Notes: generated by a model not told the origin, from the letters alone. 64,000 nucleotides of DNA from an uncultured Oscillospiraceae bacterium (GCA_934613505.1 CAKTTB010000008.1:1-64000); one strand, 5' to 3'; shown: positions 43,850 through 52,150, counted from the first letter of the stretch. Translations and numbers: made by a program.

Positions 43850-45464
43850 AGTTGCAGACCATGAGCTCGGTCGGCGTTATGGCATTCGTATCCAGATCCA
43901 GGACAAAGATCTGCTCGCCGCCGTCCGGGAGGCCGGAGATCGTCAGAAACAGGCTCCGGCCGGCCAGCATCATAGACCAGACGGTTTGATAGTCCCAGAT
44001 CCCGACTGTGGAAAGCTCGTCATACTGCCCATCCAGATACGCCTCGAGGTAGTCCAGCGGCGAGAGCGGGCTGACGCTGCTGAGAAGGCACTGGAAGATA
44101 TACGCCCGCACGTCCTCCGGCGCGCTGTCGCCGCATGCGGCGGCAAAGATGCGGAAGCGCGTATCGGTCACAAGGCCGGTCTCGCTGCGGTAAAGAAGCT
44201 CGTCTGCTGCATTCTCCTGCTCCGGTGCGTACAGAGTCAGGCAGAAAGAGGTAGCGCTCAGCGCTTCGGCGGTCCAATGGGCTTCGGCGTCAAACAGACC
44301 AAGCTGCTCCAGTGCGCCGTAGTTCCGGAGCAGATACGCACAGAAGCTGTCCTTCGCGTCCTGTGAAAGCGCATCCGCGCCCGCGGCATGATCCAGCTTC
44401 GCGGCGATCATCATGTCCAGCGGTTCCACAGTGGAGGCCGGCTGTTCGTCGGGAAACTGATCGGGTTCCGGCTGCTGCGCGGCGGACGGCTCCGCCGCCG
44501 GGGCTTCCTGCGGCTTTGCGCCCGTCATGGTGCAGCCCGCAGCAAGCAGGGCGAGAAGCAGCACAGCGATGAGGACGGGGATGGTCGTCCGGGGCTTTTT
44601 CGTGATGGAGCGGATGCGGGCCTTGAGCTGCCTGCCGCGGCCGGACATCGTGGTCGCAGCCGAGAACGGGCTGACTTGCATCCGGCAGGTCATGCGGATG
44701 AGCGAGCGGCCGTAATCGGCGCGCGCGTCCTCGCCCAGCAGGCGGATGGCCGCTTCGTCGCAGGCCAGCTCTGCGTCCTCCCGTGACAAAATCGCCGCCC
44801 ACCAGACGAAGGGGTCGAACCAGTGCAGCGCCAGACACAGCCCACGCAGCGCGGCCCAGATGTGATCCCCGTGCCGGTAATGCGCGGTCTCGTGTGCGAT
44901 GCAGTGGCGCAGGAGCGCCGGATCCTGCGCGCAATCGGGCGTCACATAGATGACCGGCGGGAACAGGCCGAACAGGCACGGAGATGCGGCGGTTCCGGCG
45001 AGCCGGATCTCCGGACAGCTCTTCGCAGCGGGACGCAGCTGTTGGCTTCCGGTGCGCAGCCTGAGGCGGCAGCGCAGATCGCAGAAGACGAGCCACCCGC
45101 CGATCAGCGCTGCGCCGGTGAGCCAGACGGCGAACAGGATCTGCCCACGACCGGCGGTCTTCTGCGCCGGGGCGGCGTTGGACACGGATATCGGCGCAGG
45201 CTTCGAAGCGGCTGCCGGTGCAGCCGGGCCGGGCGCAGACGGCGGGACGGTCTGCACGGCGCTCTGCGCCGCGGGCTGCGTATGCGGCAGAAGATTTTCG
45301 ACGCTGAGGGCTGTTTTCCCGACGGAGACCGGGACGAGCAGCCGGATGAGCGCCAGCAGCCACAGGGCATACTGCAGCCGAGGGCCGATCCGGCCGCGCA
45401 GCAGATAGTGGAGCGCGATGAGAGCTGCCGTCAGAACGGCGGACGAGATGAACCATTCAGTCAT
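43848..45464 (-). CDS. BlaR1/MecR1-type M56 sensor protease
   Basis: 538 residues. Four membrane helices in the first half; the M56 zinc-protease motif HETAH lies near 190 in a cytoplasmic loop (CIAHETAHYRHGD), with EDAELACDEAAIRLLG after it. The last helix (about 310-330) ends LLALLAAGC, and the outer C-terminal domain of about 200 residues begins with a Pro/Ala/Glu linker. Unlike true BlaR1 it shows no penicillin-binding SxxK/KTG sensor motifs, so the signal is probably not a beta-lactam. It overlaps the blaI stop by 8 bases. No beta-lactamase gene is nearby. Confidence 0.88.
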   Translation of the reverse strand: MTEWFISSAVLTAALIALHYLLRGRIGPRLQYALWLLALIRLLVPVSVGKTALSVENLLPHTQPAAQSAVQTVPPSAPGPAAPAAASKPAPISVSNAAPAQKTAGRGQILFAVWLTGAALIGGWLVFCDLRCRLRLRTGSQQLRPAAKSCPEIRLAGTAASPCLFGLFPPVIYVTPDCAQDPALLRHCIAHETAHYRHGDHIWAALRGLCLALHWFDPFVWWAAILSREDAELACDEAAIRLLGEDARADYGRSLIRMTCRMQVSPFSAATTMSGRGRQLKARIRSITKKPRTTIPVLIAVLLLALLAAGCTMTGAKPQEAPAAEPSAAQQPEPDQFPDEQPASTVEPLDMMIAAKLDHAAGADALSQDAKDSFCAYLLRNYGALEQLGLFDAEAHWTAEALSATSFCLTLYAPEQENAADELLYRSETGLVTDTRFRIFAAACGDSAPEDVRAYIFQCLLSSVSPLSPLDYLEAYLDGQYDELSTVGIWDYQTVWSMMLAGRSLFLTISGLPDGGEQIFVLDLDTNAITPTELMVCN

Positions 45465-45846
45465 GGCGCTGTTTCTCCTCCATGTCGTGCAGCAGGGCAT
45501 AGAGTTCGTCGATCTCAGCCTGCGTCAGCGCCTGCTGCTGCGCCATGGCGCTGACGAGCAGGCTGAGACTTCCGTGATACACGCGGCCGAGCAGGTCACG
45601 CGTCTGCTGGGCTGCGGCGTCTGCGCGTGCGACAGCGGGCAGGAAGACGTTTGTTTTGCCCTGCGCGTCGCAGCGGACGGCACCTTTTTCCGTCAGCCGC
45701 CGCAGAAGCGTCAGCGTCGTGCTGCGGCTCCAGCCGGTCTGGGCCTGCATGGTGCAGGTCAGCTCGCGGCCGGTCTGCGGGGACTGCGTCCAAAGCTGTT
45801 CCATCAGCAGCCATTCGGCCTGCGTCAGATCGAGCTTCTTTTCCAT
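45457..45846 (-). CDS. BlaI/MecI/CopY-family repressor
   Basis: 129 residues. Winged helix at the N-terminus (LTQAEWLLMEQLWTQSP, WSRSTTLTLLRRLTEKGAV) and a C-terminal dimerisation helix region. BlaI-type repressors bind TACA/TGTA dyads and are cleaved by their partner M56 sensor. It is encoded ahead of, and overlaps, the sensor gene. Good Shine-Dalgarno (GGGAG). Two operator-like dyads lie in its own promoter, so the pair is autoregulated. Confidence 0.92.
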   Translation of the reverse strand: MEKKLDLTQAEWLLMEQLWTQSPQTGRELTCTMQAQTGWSRSTTLTLLRRLTEKGAVRCDAQGKTNVFLPAVARADAAAQQTRDLLGRVYHGSLSLLVSAMAQQQALTQAEIDELYALLHDMEEKQRHD

Positions 45847-45867
45847 ACGGGAGGACTCCCTTCGAGA

Positions 45868-45916
45868 GTGTTTACGTTTGTAAACACAGCATAGCAGATG
45901 TGGTTACAGATGTCAA
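45868..45916 (-). promoter_or_regulatory. blaI-type promoter with two operators
   Basis: Minus strand TTGACA (45911-45916), 17-nt spacer, TATGCT (45888-45893). Operator 1, GTGTTTAC-N4-GTAAACAC (45868-45887), is a perfect dyad just after the -10. Operator 2, an imperfect TTACA..GTCAA dyad (about 45904-45916), covers the -35. Confidence 0.85.
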
Positions 45917-45968
45917 CAGTTGTGTGTAAAAAAGCGGAAAAGAAATGCCGCGTCCGACACCGCGGAGA

Positions 45969-45996
45969 TTGACAGGGAAAACTTTTGTGGTATTAT
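45969..45996 (+). promoter_or_regulatory. Promoter of the chrA pair
   Basis: TTGACA, 16-nt spacer, TATTAT, 47 nt before the TTG start at 46044. Confidence 0.75.
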
Positions 45997-46043
45997 AGCG
46001 ACGCTACCTTAATATTCTGATATTTTTCCTGGGAGGGACAAGC

Positions 46044-46601
46044 TTGAAGGAACTATGGGAACTGTTCATCACGTTTGCAAAGGTCGGCGTGATGACCTTC
46101 GGCGGCGGCTATGCCATGCTGCCGATCTTACAGCGCGAGGTCGTGGAAAATAAGAAATGGGCAAGCGAGGAAGAGCTTGTCGACTATTTTGCCATTGGCC
46201 AGTGTACGCCGGGCGTGATCGCCGTCAATACGGCGACCTTTATCGGCCAGAAGCGGCGCGGAGTCGCGGGCGGTATTCTCGCCACGCTTGGTGTGGTATT
46301 TCCGTCGCTGGTCATTATCTGCATTCTGGCGGGGCTGATCTCCAACTTTGCTGAACTGGCCGTGGTACAGAACGCGTTTGCCGGGATCAAGGTCTGTGTC
46401 TGCGTGCTGATTTTGAATGCGGTTTTGAAGCTTCTTAAAAAATCGGTCATCGACGTGCCGACGTTTGTCATTTTCCTGATCGTGATGCTTGGCGCTGTCG
46501 CGTCGGATCTGCTGGGGCTTGGCATTTCGCCGGTCGTGTACGTGCTTCTTGCAGCTGCCGCGGGGCTGGTGATCAAGCAGCTGGAGGTGAAGAAGCCGTG
46601 A
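46044..46601 (+). CDS. chrA: Chromate transporter family, half 1
   Basis: 185 residues, one CHR domain with about six helices. Family motifs FGGGYAMLPILQREVV (near 19-35) and GQCTPGVIAVNTATFIGQ (near 52-70) are present. Short-chain CHR proteins act as pairs encoded by adjacent genes. The name reflects the family; chromate efflux is proven only for some members. Start TTG with GGGAGGG upstream. Its stop overlaps the next gene start (GTGA). Confidence 0.9.
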   Translation: MKELWELFITFAKVGVMTFGGGYAMLPILQREVVENKKWASEEELVDYFAIGQCTPGVIAVNTATFIGQKRRGVAGGILATLGVVFPSLVIICILAGLISNFAELAVVQNAFAGIKVCVCVLILNAVLKLLKKSVIDVPTFVIFLIVMLGAVASDLLGLGISPVVYVLLAAAAGLVIKQLEVKKP

Positions 46602-47176
46602 TCTATCTGCGCCTTTTTTATGAGTTTTTCAAGGCCGGTCTGTTCGCCATCGGCGGAGGACTGGCGACGCTGCCGTTCTTGCGGGAGATCGCGGGCAAGA
46701 CCGGCTGGTATACGCTCTCGCAGCTGGCGGATATGCTCGCCGTGGCCGAGTCGACGCCCGGCCCGCTGGGCGTCAACACGGCGACCTACGTAGGCTTCAC
46801 ATCCGCCGGGGTCTCAGGCGCGGTCATTGCGACGGTCGGGCTGGTCACGCCGTCGATCATTGTCATCCTGCTCGTTGCAAAAATTCTGGAAAAATTCCGC
46901 CACAACCGGTATGTGGAGCATGCGTTCTATGGGCTGCGCCCGGCGTCCTCCGGACTGATCGCGGCGGCGGGGCTTTCGGTGCTGCCGCTGGCGTTTCTGA
47001 ACTCCGGCGCTGTCAGCAGCCGGATCTTACAGGATATCAAGTGGCCGGCGGTTTTGCTGGCGGCTGCGCTGATCGTGTTTACCAACTGGGTGAAGCCGAC
47101 GAAGAAATGGCACCCGATCATCTTTATCGGCATTTCCGCTGTAATCGGTATTGTGTTCCATTTTGCGGGCGTGTGA
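46598..47176 (+). CDS. chrA: Chromate transporter family, half 2
   Basis: 192 residues, second CHR domain, with FAIGGGLATLPFLREI (near 17-32) and ESTPGPLGVNTATYVGF (near 50-66). It begins with GTG inside the stop of the first half; GGAGGTG lies 8 nt upstream. The two halves presumably form a heterodimer with inverted topologies. Confidence 0.9.
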   Translation: MIYLRLFYEFFKAGLFAIGGGLATLPFLREIAGKTGWYTLSQLADMLAVAESTPGPLGVNTATYVGFTSAGVSGAVIATVGLVTPSIIVILLVAKILEKFRHNRYVEHAFYGLRPASSGLIAAAGLSVLPLAFLNSGAVSSRILQDIKWPAVLLAAALIVFTNWVKPTKKWHPIIFIGISAVIGIVFHFAGV

Positions 47177-47234
47177 CCAGACAGTTGACGAAACGGCCGG
47201 TTTTGGGTATGCTATCAGACAGGAGGGATGCTGT

Positions 47235-47603
47235 ATGAGTGGATGCGGAGGCTGCGGCGGGTGTGGCAGCGCCTGCGGCGGCTGCAGGAGCCATGTGCTT
47301 TTGCTGACGGAGCTGGAGATGCAGCTTCTGCGGCAGTTCGGAGAGCTGGCCTTTCTGCCGGCTGCCTGTACCCGGACGAGCGAAACGCCGGTCTATCTGA
47401 CGGAGCTTGGCTCGCGCACGGCAGTGAGCGCGGCGATCCTTGCGCTGCAGATCAAGCGCCTGATCTCCGTCGATTTCGCCCTGCCGCTGCAGGGCTTTGA
47501 CTACGCCGAGTATGAAGACTATCCCATCCGCGGCAGCATGGCGCTGACCGCGGCGGGGCAGGAAGCGCTGGACTCTCTGGAGATCCAGGGCTGCGGAGAA
47601 TAA
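47235..47603 (+). CDS. Hypothetical protein with Cys/Gly-rich N-terminus
   Basis: 122 residues. The first 18 (MSGCGGCGGCGSACGGCR) hold five Cys in CGGC-type repeats, then a helical region (LLLTELEMQLLRQFGELAF) and a segment that looks like a winged helix (TAVSAAILALQIKRLISVD, ending LTAAGQEALDSL). ATG 47235 has AGGAGGGATG upstream. The rear resembles a MarR-like or hypothetical helix-turn-helix domain and the front could bind metal. No known family was recognised. It lies directly after the chrA pair, possibly in the same transcript. Confidence 0.75.
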   Translation: MSGCGGCGGCGSACGGCRSHVLLLTELEMQLLRQFGELAFLPAACTRTSETPVYLTELGSRTAVSAAILALQIKRLISVDFALPLQGFDYAEYEDYPIRGSMALTAAGQEALDSLEIQGCGE

Positions 47604-47637
47604 CAAAACGGACGCGCCGGATGGCGCGTCCGTTTTG
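47604..47637 (+). terminator. Terminator T1, left of repeat copy B
   Basis: Perfect 15-bp stem CAAAACGGACGCGCC/GGCGCGTCCGTTTTG with a GGAT loop. Nearly the same sequence recurs at 47911-47943. Confidence 0.92.
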
Positions 47638-47640
47638 GCA

Positions 47641-47906
47641 TGTCGAAAAAGTTCGATTTTCACGAAGCAGTACGAGACATGCACTGTCCGTGTAGAGGCC
47701 GATGCCCACATCGGCCCGGAAAAGGTTACGAATTTGCCGTAAACCTTCGTAAAAACAGCTTGTTCTGCAGGGACGATGCGACGCCCGCAGGCTAGTTTCG
47801 AGGCGCAACCGCGCGCTGCGCGGCTCTTAGCGCCGAAGATAGGCATCGTCCCCTACAAACGAACCAAGAGATCTTCAGCAAAAACGGGCAAGAATGCTTT
47901 TCGACA
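47641..47906 (-). mobile_element. 265-bp dispersed element with terminal inverted repeats, copy B
   Basis: Reverse-oriented relative of 30090-30354. Outer ends TGTCGAAAAAG and GCTTTTCGACA; 165-bp core 47692-47856 bounded by GTAGAGGCCGATGCC and GGCATCGTCCCCTAC. The core is about 90% identical to copy A while the flanking arms are much less alike. No open reading frame of a transposase. Confidence 0.8.
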
Positions 47907-47910
47907 GTCT

Positions 47911-47943
47911 CAAACGGACGCGCCGACCAGCGCGTCCGTTTTG
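47911..47943 (-). terminator. Terminator T2, right of repeat copy B
   Basis: CAAACGGACGCGC/GCGCGTCCGTTTG stem with CGACCA loop, close to the Rrf2 stop codon on the minus strand. It is a near copy of T1, including the downstream (A/G)CATG. Confidence 0.88.
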
Positions 47944-47950
47944 ACATGAG

Positions 47951-48364
47951 TTACGGTTTTTTCCACATTGTGACGAGATCGGCCAGTGTGTAGCTGCCGA
48001 GGTATTCGGCGATGACGCGGTCAAGGCCCTGCCAGAGGGGGAGCGTGCGGCAGTTGGCGGCGTTTTCACACTGCTGGCCGCTCTCCAGACACGTCACGGG
48101 TGCGAGCGTCCCTTCGGTGAGCGAGAGGATCTCAAACGCGGTGTAGCTGCCTGCCGGTCTGGATAACCGGTAGCCGCCGCCCTTGCCGCGCAGGGCGTCA
48201 AGGAGCTTCGCCTTGCTCAGCACGGCAAGAATGCTCTCCAGATATTTTTCGGAAATGCCCTGCCGCGCGGCAATGGTCTGCAGCGGGATATAGCCCTCGT
48301 CCGGATGCTCAGCCAGATCGATCATCACGCGCAGCGCATAGCGGCCCTTGCTGGAAATCATCAT
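47951..48364 (-). CDS. Rrf2-family regulator (copy 1)
   Basis: 137 residues. Winged-helix start SSKGRYALRVMIDLA, recognition region AARQGISEKYLESILAVL, wing GKGGGYRLSR, and a three-cysteine cluster TCLESGQQCENAANC (C-x6-C-x5-C) that could hold a [2Fe-2S] cluster as in IscR. It could sense iron-sulfur or oxidative/nitrosative state. Two ATG codons overlap (48364 and 48361). Divergent from MATE gene 3, with an inverted-repeat operator candidate between them. It is about half identical to the second Rrf2 protein at 53739. Confidence 0.9.
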   Translation of the reverse strand: MMISSKGRYALRVMIDLAEHPDEGYIPLQTIAARQGISEKYLESILAVLSKAKLLDALRGKGGGYRLSRPAGSYTAFEILSLTEGTLAPVTCLESGQQCENAANCRTLPLWQGLDRVIAEYLGSYTLADLVTMWKKP

Positions 48365-48387
48365 AGTGTCCTGTCCTCGCTTTCTTA

Positions 48388-48410
48388 TAACCTACTATAC
48401 TACAAGGTTA
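48388..48410. promoter_or_regulatory. Candidate Rrf2 operator
   Basis: TAACCT-N11-AGGTTA inverted repeat between the divergent Rrf2 and MATE 3 genes; suits a dimeric Rrf2 site. Not checked against known sites. Confidence 0.45.
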
Positions 48411-48495
48411 AAGGCTTTTCAAGCGGAATCCTGCGATTTACAAGGATTTCTTTTTATGTTACAATATACGAACTATCGATTTGAAGAGGGATACC

Positions 48496-49836
48496 ATGAC
48501 AAAGGATCTGACCCGGGGGACGCCCTGGAAGCTTATTGTGCAATTTGCGCTGCCGATCATGCTGGGAAATCTGCTGCAGCAGCTCTATAATACAGCCGAC
48601 ACCATCATTGTCGGCAATTTTGAGGGGCAGCAGGCGCTCTCCTCTGTCGGCGCGTGTACCTCGCTGACGATCCTGTTTACGGCGCTGGCGCTGGGCTTTT
48701 CCATCGGCGCGGGCGTTCTCATTTCGCAGTATTTCGGCGCCGGGCGGATGCAAGAGCTGCGCCGGTATGCCGCGACGTCGATCGTTCTGATGCTGGCGAT
48801 GGGGCTTGTGATGAGCGTGATCGGGCTTCTAAGCGCGGAGCTTCTGCTGCGCGGCTTCCTCGGCACGCCGGAGACGCTGCTGCCGCAGGCCGTTCTGTAT
48901 TTCCGCATCTATGCCGCGGGGCTGGTGTTCCAGTTCGGGTATAACATTGCGGCGGCGCTTCTGCGCGCGCTGGGCGACAGCCGGGCAACGCTGTATTTCC
49001 TGCTGGTCTCGTCGGTTCTGAACGTGGTGCTCGATCTGCTGTTCGTGGCGGTGTGCGGCATGGGCGTGGCCGGTGCGGCGATCGCAACGGTCATCTCGCA
49101 GCTGGCCTCCTGCGTGATCGGCTTCTGGTACATGTACCGGAAATACGAGCTGCTGCGCTTTTCCGCGCGCGAGCTGCGGCTGGAGCCGGCGGTGGCCGGG
49201 CGGATCTTACGTGTCGGCCTGCCGATGGCGCTGCAGCAGTCGATCGTCTCGTGTGGGTTTTTGTTTCTGCAGAAGCTCGTCAACTACTACGGCGAGAGCA
49301 TGATCGCATCGTACACGGTGGCCAGCCGGATGGAGAATATCCTGATGATCCCGATCCTCGGCATCCAGAGCACCATGGCGACCTATGCCGGGCAGAACAT
49401 GGGCGCAAAGCTGCCGGAGCGCGTCTCGCGCGGTCTTGGGCAGGGCGTTCTGGTATCGCTGTTCATGACGGCTGCCTTGTGCTTGTGCCAGATCGCGGGG
49501 ATCTCCCTCATCATCGGCGCGTTCCGGCTGGATGAAGCGGCGGCGGAGATCTGCCGTCAGCATCTGTTCGCGTCCGCGGTGGCCATCCCAATCTTTGCCG
49601 TCTATTTCCCGGCCAACGGCATGTTCCAGGGTGTCGGTGAGGGCTTCCATGCCACGTTCTACGCGCTCATGGCGCTGGGACTTCGCGTTGTATTCGCCTA
49701 CAGCCTGCACAAAACGGCGGCTTTCGGCTATACGGCGATCTGGTGGAGTCAGGCAATGGCGTGGACGCTGACGCTCATCGTCTGCTACGCGCATTTCTTC
49801 CGCGGCAAGTGGAAGGAAAAATCATTGATCGCATAA
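48496..49836 (+). CDS. MATE-family antiporter (copy 3)
   Basis: About 446 residues, 12 helices. Opening TKDLTRGTPWKLIVQFALPIMLGN and QQLYNTADTIIVGNFEGQQ match the family; the second half has RVGLPMALQQSIVSCG. ATG 48496 follows AGAGGG at 5 nt; a TTG five codons upstream is less likely. Divergent from an Rrf2 regulator, suggesting that efflux responds to redox or Fe-S stress. It is followed by yfbR after 10 nt, probably in the same operon. Confidence 0.92.
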   Translation: MTKDLTRGTPWKLIVQFALPIMLGNLLQQLYNTADTIIVGNFEGQQALSSVGACTSLTILFTALALGFSIGAGVLISQYFGAGRMQELRRYAATSIVLMLAMGLVMSVIGLLSAELLLRGFLGTPETLLPQAVLYFRIYAAGLVFQFGYNIAAALLRALGDSRATLYFLLVSSVLNVVLDLLFVAVCGMGVAGAAIATVISQLASCVIGFWYMYRKYELLRFSARELRLEPAVAGRILRVGLPMALQQSIVSCGFLFLQKLVNYYGESMIASYTVASRMENILMIPILGIQSTMATYAGQNMGAKLPERVSRGLGQGVLVSLFMTAALCLCQIAGISLIIGAFRLDEAAAEICRQHLFASAVAIPIFAVYFPANGMFQGVGEGFHATFYALMALGLRVVFAYSLHKTAAFGYTAIWWSQAMAWTLTLIVCYAHFFRGKWKEKSLIA

Positions 49837-49846
49837 GGAGGAGCAT

Positions 49847-50422
49847 ATGCAGCATCGCTTTTTCGCGCTCATTTCCCGCATGCGCTACATTGGCCGCTGG
49901 GGACTGATGCGCAATACATTTGAAGAGAATATTCAGGAACACAGCCACATGGTCGCCGTGCTGGCGCACGGCCTTGCCGTGATCCAGCGCGATATCCTGG
50001 GACAGCCGGCGGACCCGGATCGCTGCGCGTCGGCGGCGCTGTTCCACGACGCGTCGGAGATCCTGACGGGCGATCTGCCGACGCCGATCAAGTATTATAA
50101 CCCCGAGATCAAGAATGCCTACAAGCAGATCGAGGCCGTCAGCTGCGAAAAGCTGCTGGCGCTTCTGCCGTCGGAGCTGCAGGAGAGCTACCGGCCGCTG
50201 CTGCTTGAATCCGACCCGGCGGTCGCGAAGATCGTAAAGGCGGCGGACAAGCTCTCGGCCTATATCAAGTGCGTGGAGGAGCTGAAGGCCGGCAATTCCG
50301 AGTTTGAGGCCGCGGAAAAGCAGACGCGGCAGGCCCTGACGGACATGCATCTGCCGTGCCTGGATTATTTCATGGCGCATTTTCTGGACAGCTTCCGGCT
50401 GACGCTGGACGAGCTGGAATAA
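49847..50422 (+). CDS. yfbR: YfbR-like HD-domain 5'-nucleotidase
   Basis: 191 residues. HD-domain ligands are ENIQEHSHMVAVLAH (near 25-39, first His) and ALFHDASEILTGDLPTPIKY (near 64-82, HD pair), then DKLSAYIK (near 143, last Asp). YfbR removes phosphate from deoxynucleoside 5'-monophosphates in cytosol. Shine-Dalgarno AAGGAGGAG. It is close behind MATE 3 but functionally unrelated as far as known. Confidence 0.92.
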   Translation: MQHRFFALISRMRYIGRWGLMRNTFEENIQEHSHMVAVLAHGLAVIQRDILGQPADPDRCASAALFHDASEILTGDLPTPIKYYNPEIKNAYKQIEAVSCEKLLALLPSELQESYRPLLLESDPAVAKIVKAADKLSAYIKCVEELKAGNSEFEAAEKQTRQALTDMHLPCLDYFMAHFLDSFRLTLDELE

Positions 50423-50482
50423 TGCGGTGAAACTGACCAAAAACAGCTGCGGGCGGCGGCGGAATTTCGACAAAATCCACAC

Positions 50483-50687
50483 TTGTAATTTGCGGACCGA
50501 GCCGGTATAATGCCCTCCAGTGAGTTTAAGGAAAGGGAGTGCGCCGCATGATCGTCCGAACCGGAAGTATCAGTCTCTGCGCTCCCGTTTTTGTTTCTGC
50601 TGGGGAACCTGTTTCACCGGCGCCGTATTTGTTTTTTGAATGAGGAATTGTGAGACCGGTGTTTTCGGATTTCACAATTCTTTTTTT
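50483..50687 (+). promoter_or_regulatory. Leader with internal terminator ahead of the NCS2 transporter
   Basis: Promoter TTGTAA (50483-50488), 17-nt spacer, TATAAT (50506-50511). The leader folds GGGAGTGC...GCGCTCCC with a T5 tract (about 50535-50605) and then a clear intrinsic terminator, GAATTGTGA/TCACAATTC (50645-50680) followed by T7. A terminator 50 nt before the transporter start means expression is set by attenuation. The sequence CTCCAGTGAGTTTAAGG (from 50515) is reminiscent of the PyrR-binding loop but overlaps the start site of transcription, so the effector is open. Confidence 0.65.
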
Positions 50688-50736
50688 ATGCGTGCGGCGC
50701 GGCCCGGCGGAGATGGAGAAGAGAAAGGAGAAAACC

Positions 50737-52095
50737 ATGGGAAAAAGCAAGATTCCGGAAACCGGCATTTATGATGCCAGACAGCTCGGCACAGGCCGGA
50801 TGCTGCTGCTGGGCTTCCAGCACATGTTCGCCATGTTCGGCGCGACGATCCTCGTGCCCATCCTGACGGGCCTCGACGTTTCGAACACCCTTCTGTTTGC
50901 CGGTCTCGGCACGCTTCTGTTCCACCTCATCACCGGCGGCAAGGTCCCGGCCTTCCTCGGCTCGTCCTTCGCCTTCCTCGGCGGCTACGCAGCCATCGCC
51001 CCGATGGTCGACGGCAAGCCCAACCTTGAGATGCTGCCCTACGCCTGTTTCGGTGTTGCGTGCGCAGGTCTTGTGTATGTCATCCTCGCGGCCCTGTTCA
51101 AGGCGTTCGGCGCCAAGAAGGTCATGCGCTTCTTCCCGCCCATCGTCACCGGCCCCATCATCATCGCCATCGGCCTGAACCTGTCCTCCTCCGCCATCAA
51201 TAACTGCACCGGCAACTGGTGGATCGCCATCGCGGCCATCCTCATCATCGTCGCCGCCAACATCTGGGGCAAGGGCATGATCAAGATCATCCCGATCCTC
51301 CTCGGCGTCATCGGCTCGTATGTGCTGGCCGTCATCTTTGACGCCAACACCCGCGCCGCGCTCGTCGCCAACGTCTCCGAAGCCAAGTGGTTCGCCCTGC
51401 CCATCAAGATGGAGCAGACTGTCTTCGGCCTTCTCAGCTCCGGCAGCGTCGACACCCACATGCTCCTGACCGCAGTCATCACCATCGTCCCCCTGTCGCT
51501 TGCCACCATGGTCGAGCATATCGGCGACGTGTCCGCCATCTCCTCCACCTGCAACCGCAACTACATTGAAGATCCCGGCCTGCACCGCACCCTGATGGGC
51601 GACGGTCTGGCGACCACCCTCGCAGCCCTCTTCGGCGCGCCCGCCAACACGACCTACGGCGAAAACACCGGCGTTCTGGCCCTCAGCCGCATCTACGACC
51701 CGCGCGTCATCCGCATCGCTGCGGTCCTGGCCATGCTCTTCTCCTTCAGCCCGAAGTTCGCGGCCATCATCTCCTCCATGCCGAACGGCACCATCGGCGG
51801 CGTCAGCCTCGTGCTCTACGGTATGATCTCCGCGGTCGGCGTGCGCAACGTCGTTGAGAACAAGGTCGACTTCACCAAGTCCCGCAACGTTCTCGTCGCG
51901 GCTCTCATCCTGGTCCTGTCCATCGGCATCAGCTATTCCTCGGCCGGCGCGCTGCAGCTCGGCGCGATCAGCCTGTCCGGTCTGGCTGTTGGCTCCATCG
52001 TCGGCATCGTCCTGAACGCTATCATGCCCGGCAAGGACTATGTCTACGGCGAAGACAAGCAGGGCGACGAATCCGTCAACTTTATCGTCCAGTAA
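50737..52095 (+). CDS. NCS2-family nucleobase:cation symporter (uracil/xanthine permease)
   Basis: 452 residues, about 12-14 helices, the NCS2/NAT fold of UraA. The opening is YDARQLGTGRMLLLGFQHMFAMFGATILVP. The substrate-loop motif appears as GAPANTTYGENTGVLALS (near 295), typical of the uracil branch (xanthine permeases carry a different, QNNGV-type loop). It takes up uracil or another nucleobase with H+. ATG 50737 lies 6 nt after AAAGGAG. Confidence 0.93.
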   Translation: MGKSKIPETGIYDARQLGTGRMLLLGFQHMFAMFGATILVPILTGLDVSNTLLFAGLGTLLFHLITGGKVPAFLGSSFAFLGGYAAIAPMVDGKPNLEMLPYACFGVACAGLVYVILAALFKAFGAKKVMRFFPPIVTGPIIIAIGLNLSSSAINNCTGNWWIAIAAILIIVAANIWGKGMIKIIPILLGVIGSYVLAVIFDANTRAALVANVSEAKWFALPIKMEQTVFGLLSSGSVDTHMLLTAVITIVPLSLATMVEHIGDVSAISSTCNRNYIEDPGLHRTLMGDGLATTLAALFGAPANTTYGENTGVLALSRIYDPRVIRIAAVLAMLFSFSPKFAAIISSMPNGTIGGVSLVLYGMISAVGVRNVVENKVDFTKSRNVLVAALILVLSIGISYSSAGALQLGAISLSGLAVGSIVGIVLNAIMPGKDYVYGEDKQGDESVNFIVQ

Positions 52096-52115
52096 TCAGA
52101 AAAGCAGATCAAAAC

Positions 52116-52150
52116 AGCCGCGCGGTCCATTGGGGGCCGTGCGGCTTTGC
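52116..52150 (+). terminator. Terminator of the NCS2 gene
   Basis: AGCCGCGCGGTCC/GGCCGTGCGGCT stem 20 nt after the stop, then TTTGC. Confidence 0.8.

Noticed and set aside
43848..45464. Beta-lactam resistance locus
   Set aside because: Only the regulatory pair is present; there is no beta-lactamase and no penicillin-sensing motif in the receptor.
50515..50540. PyrR-binding site for the NCS2 gene
   Set aside because: The UCCNGNGAG-like string overlaps the predicted transcription start, so the needed hairpin would not be complete in the RNA; kept only as a possibility in the leader entry.
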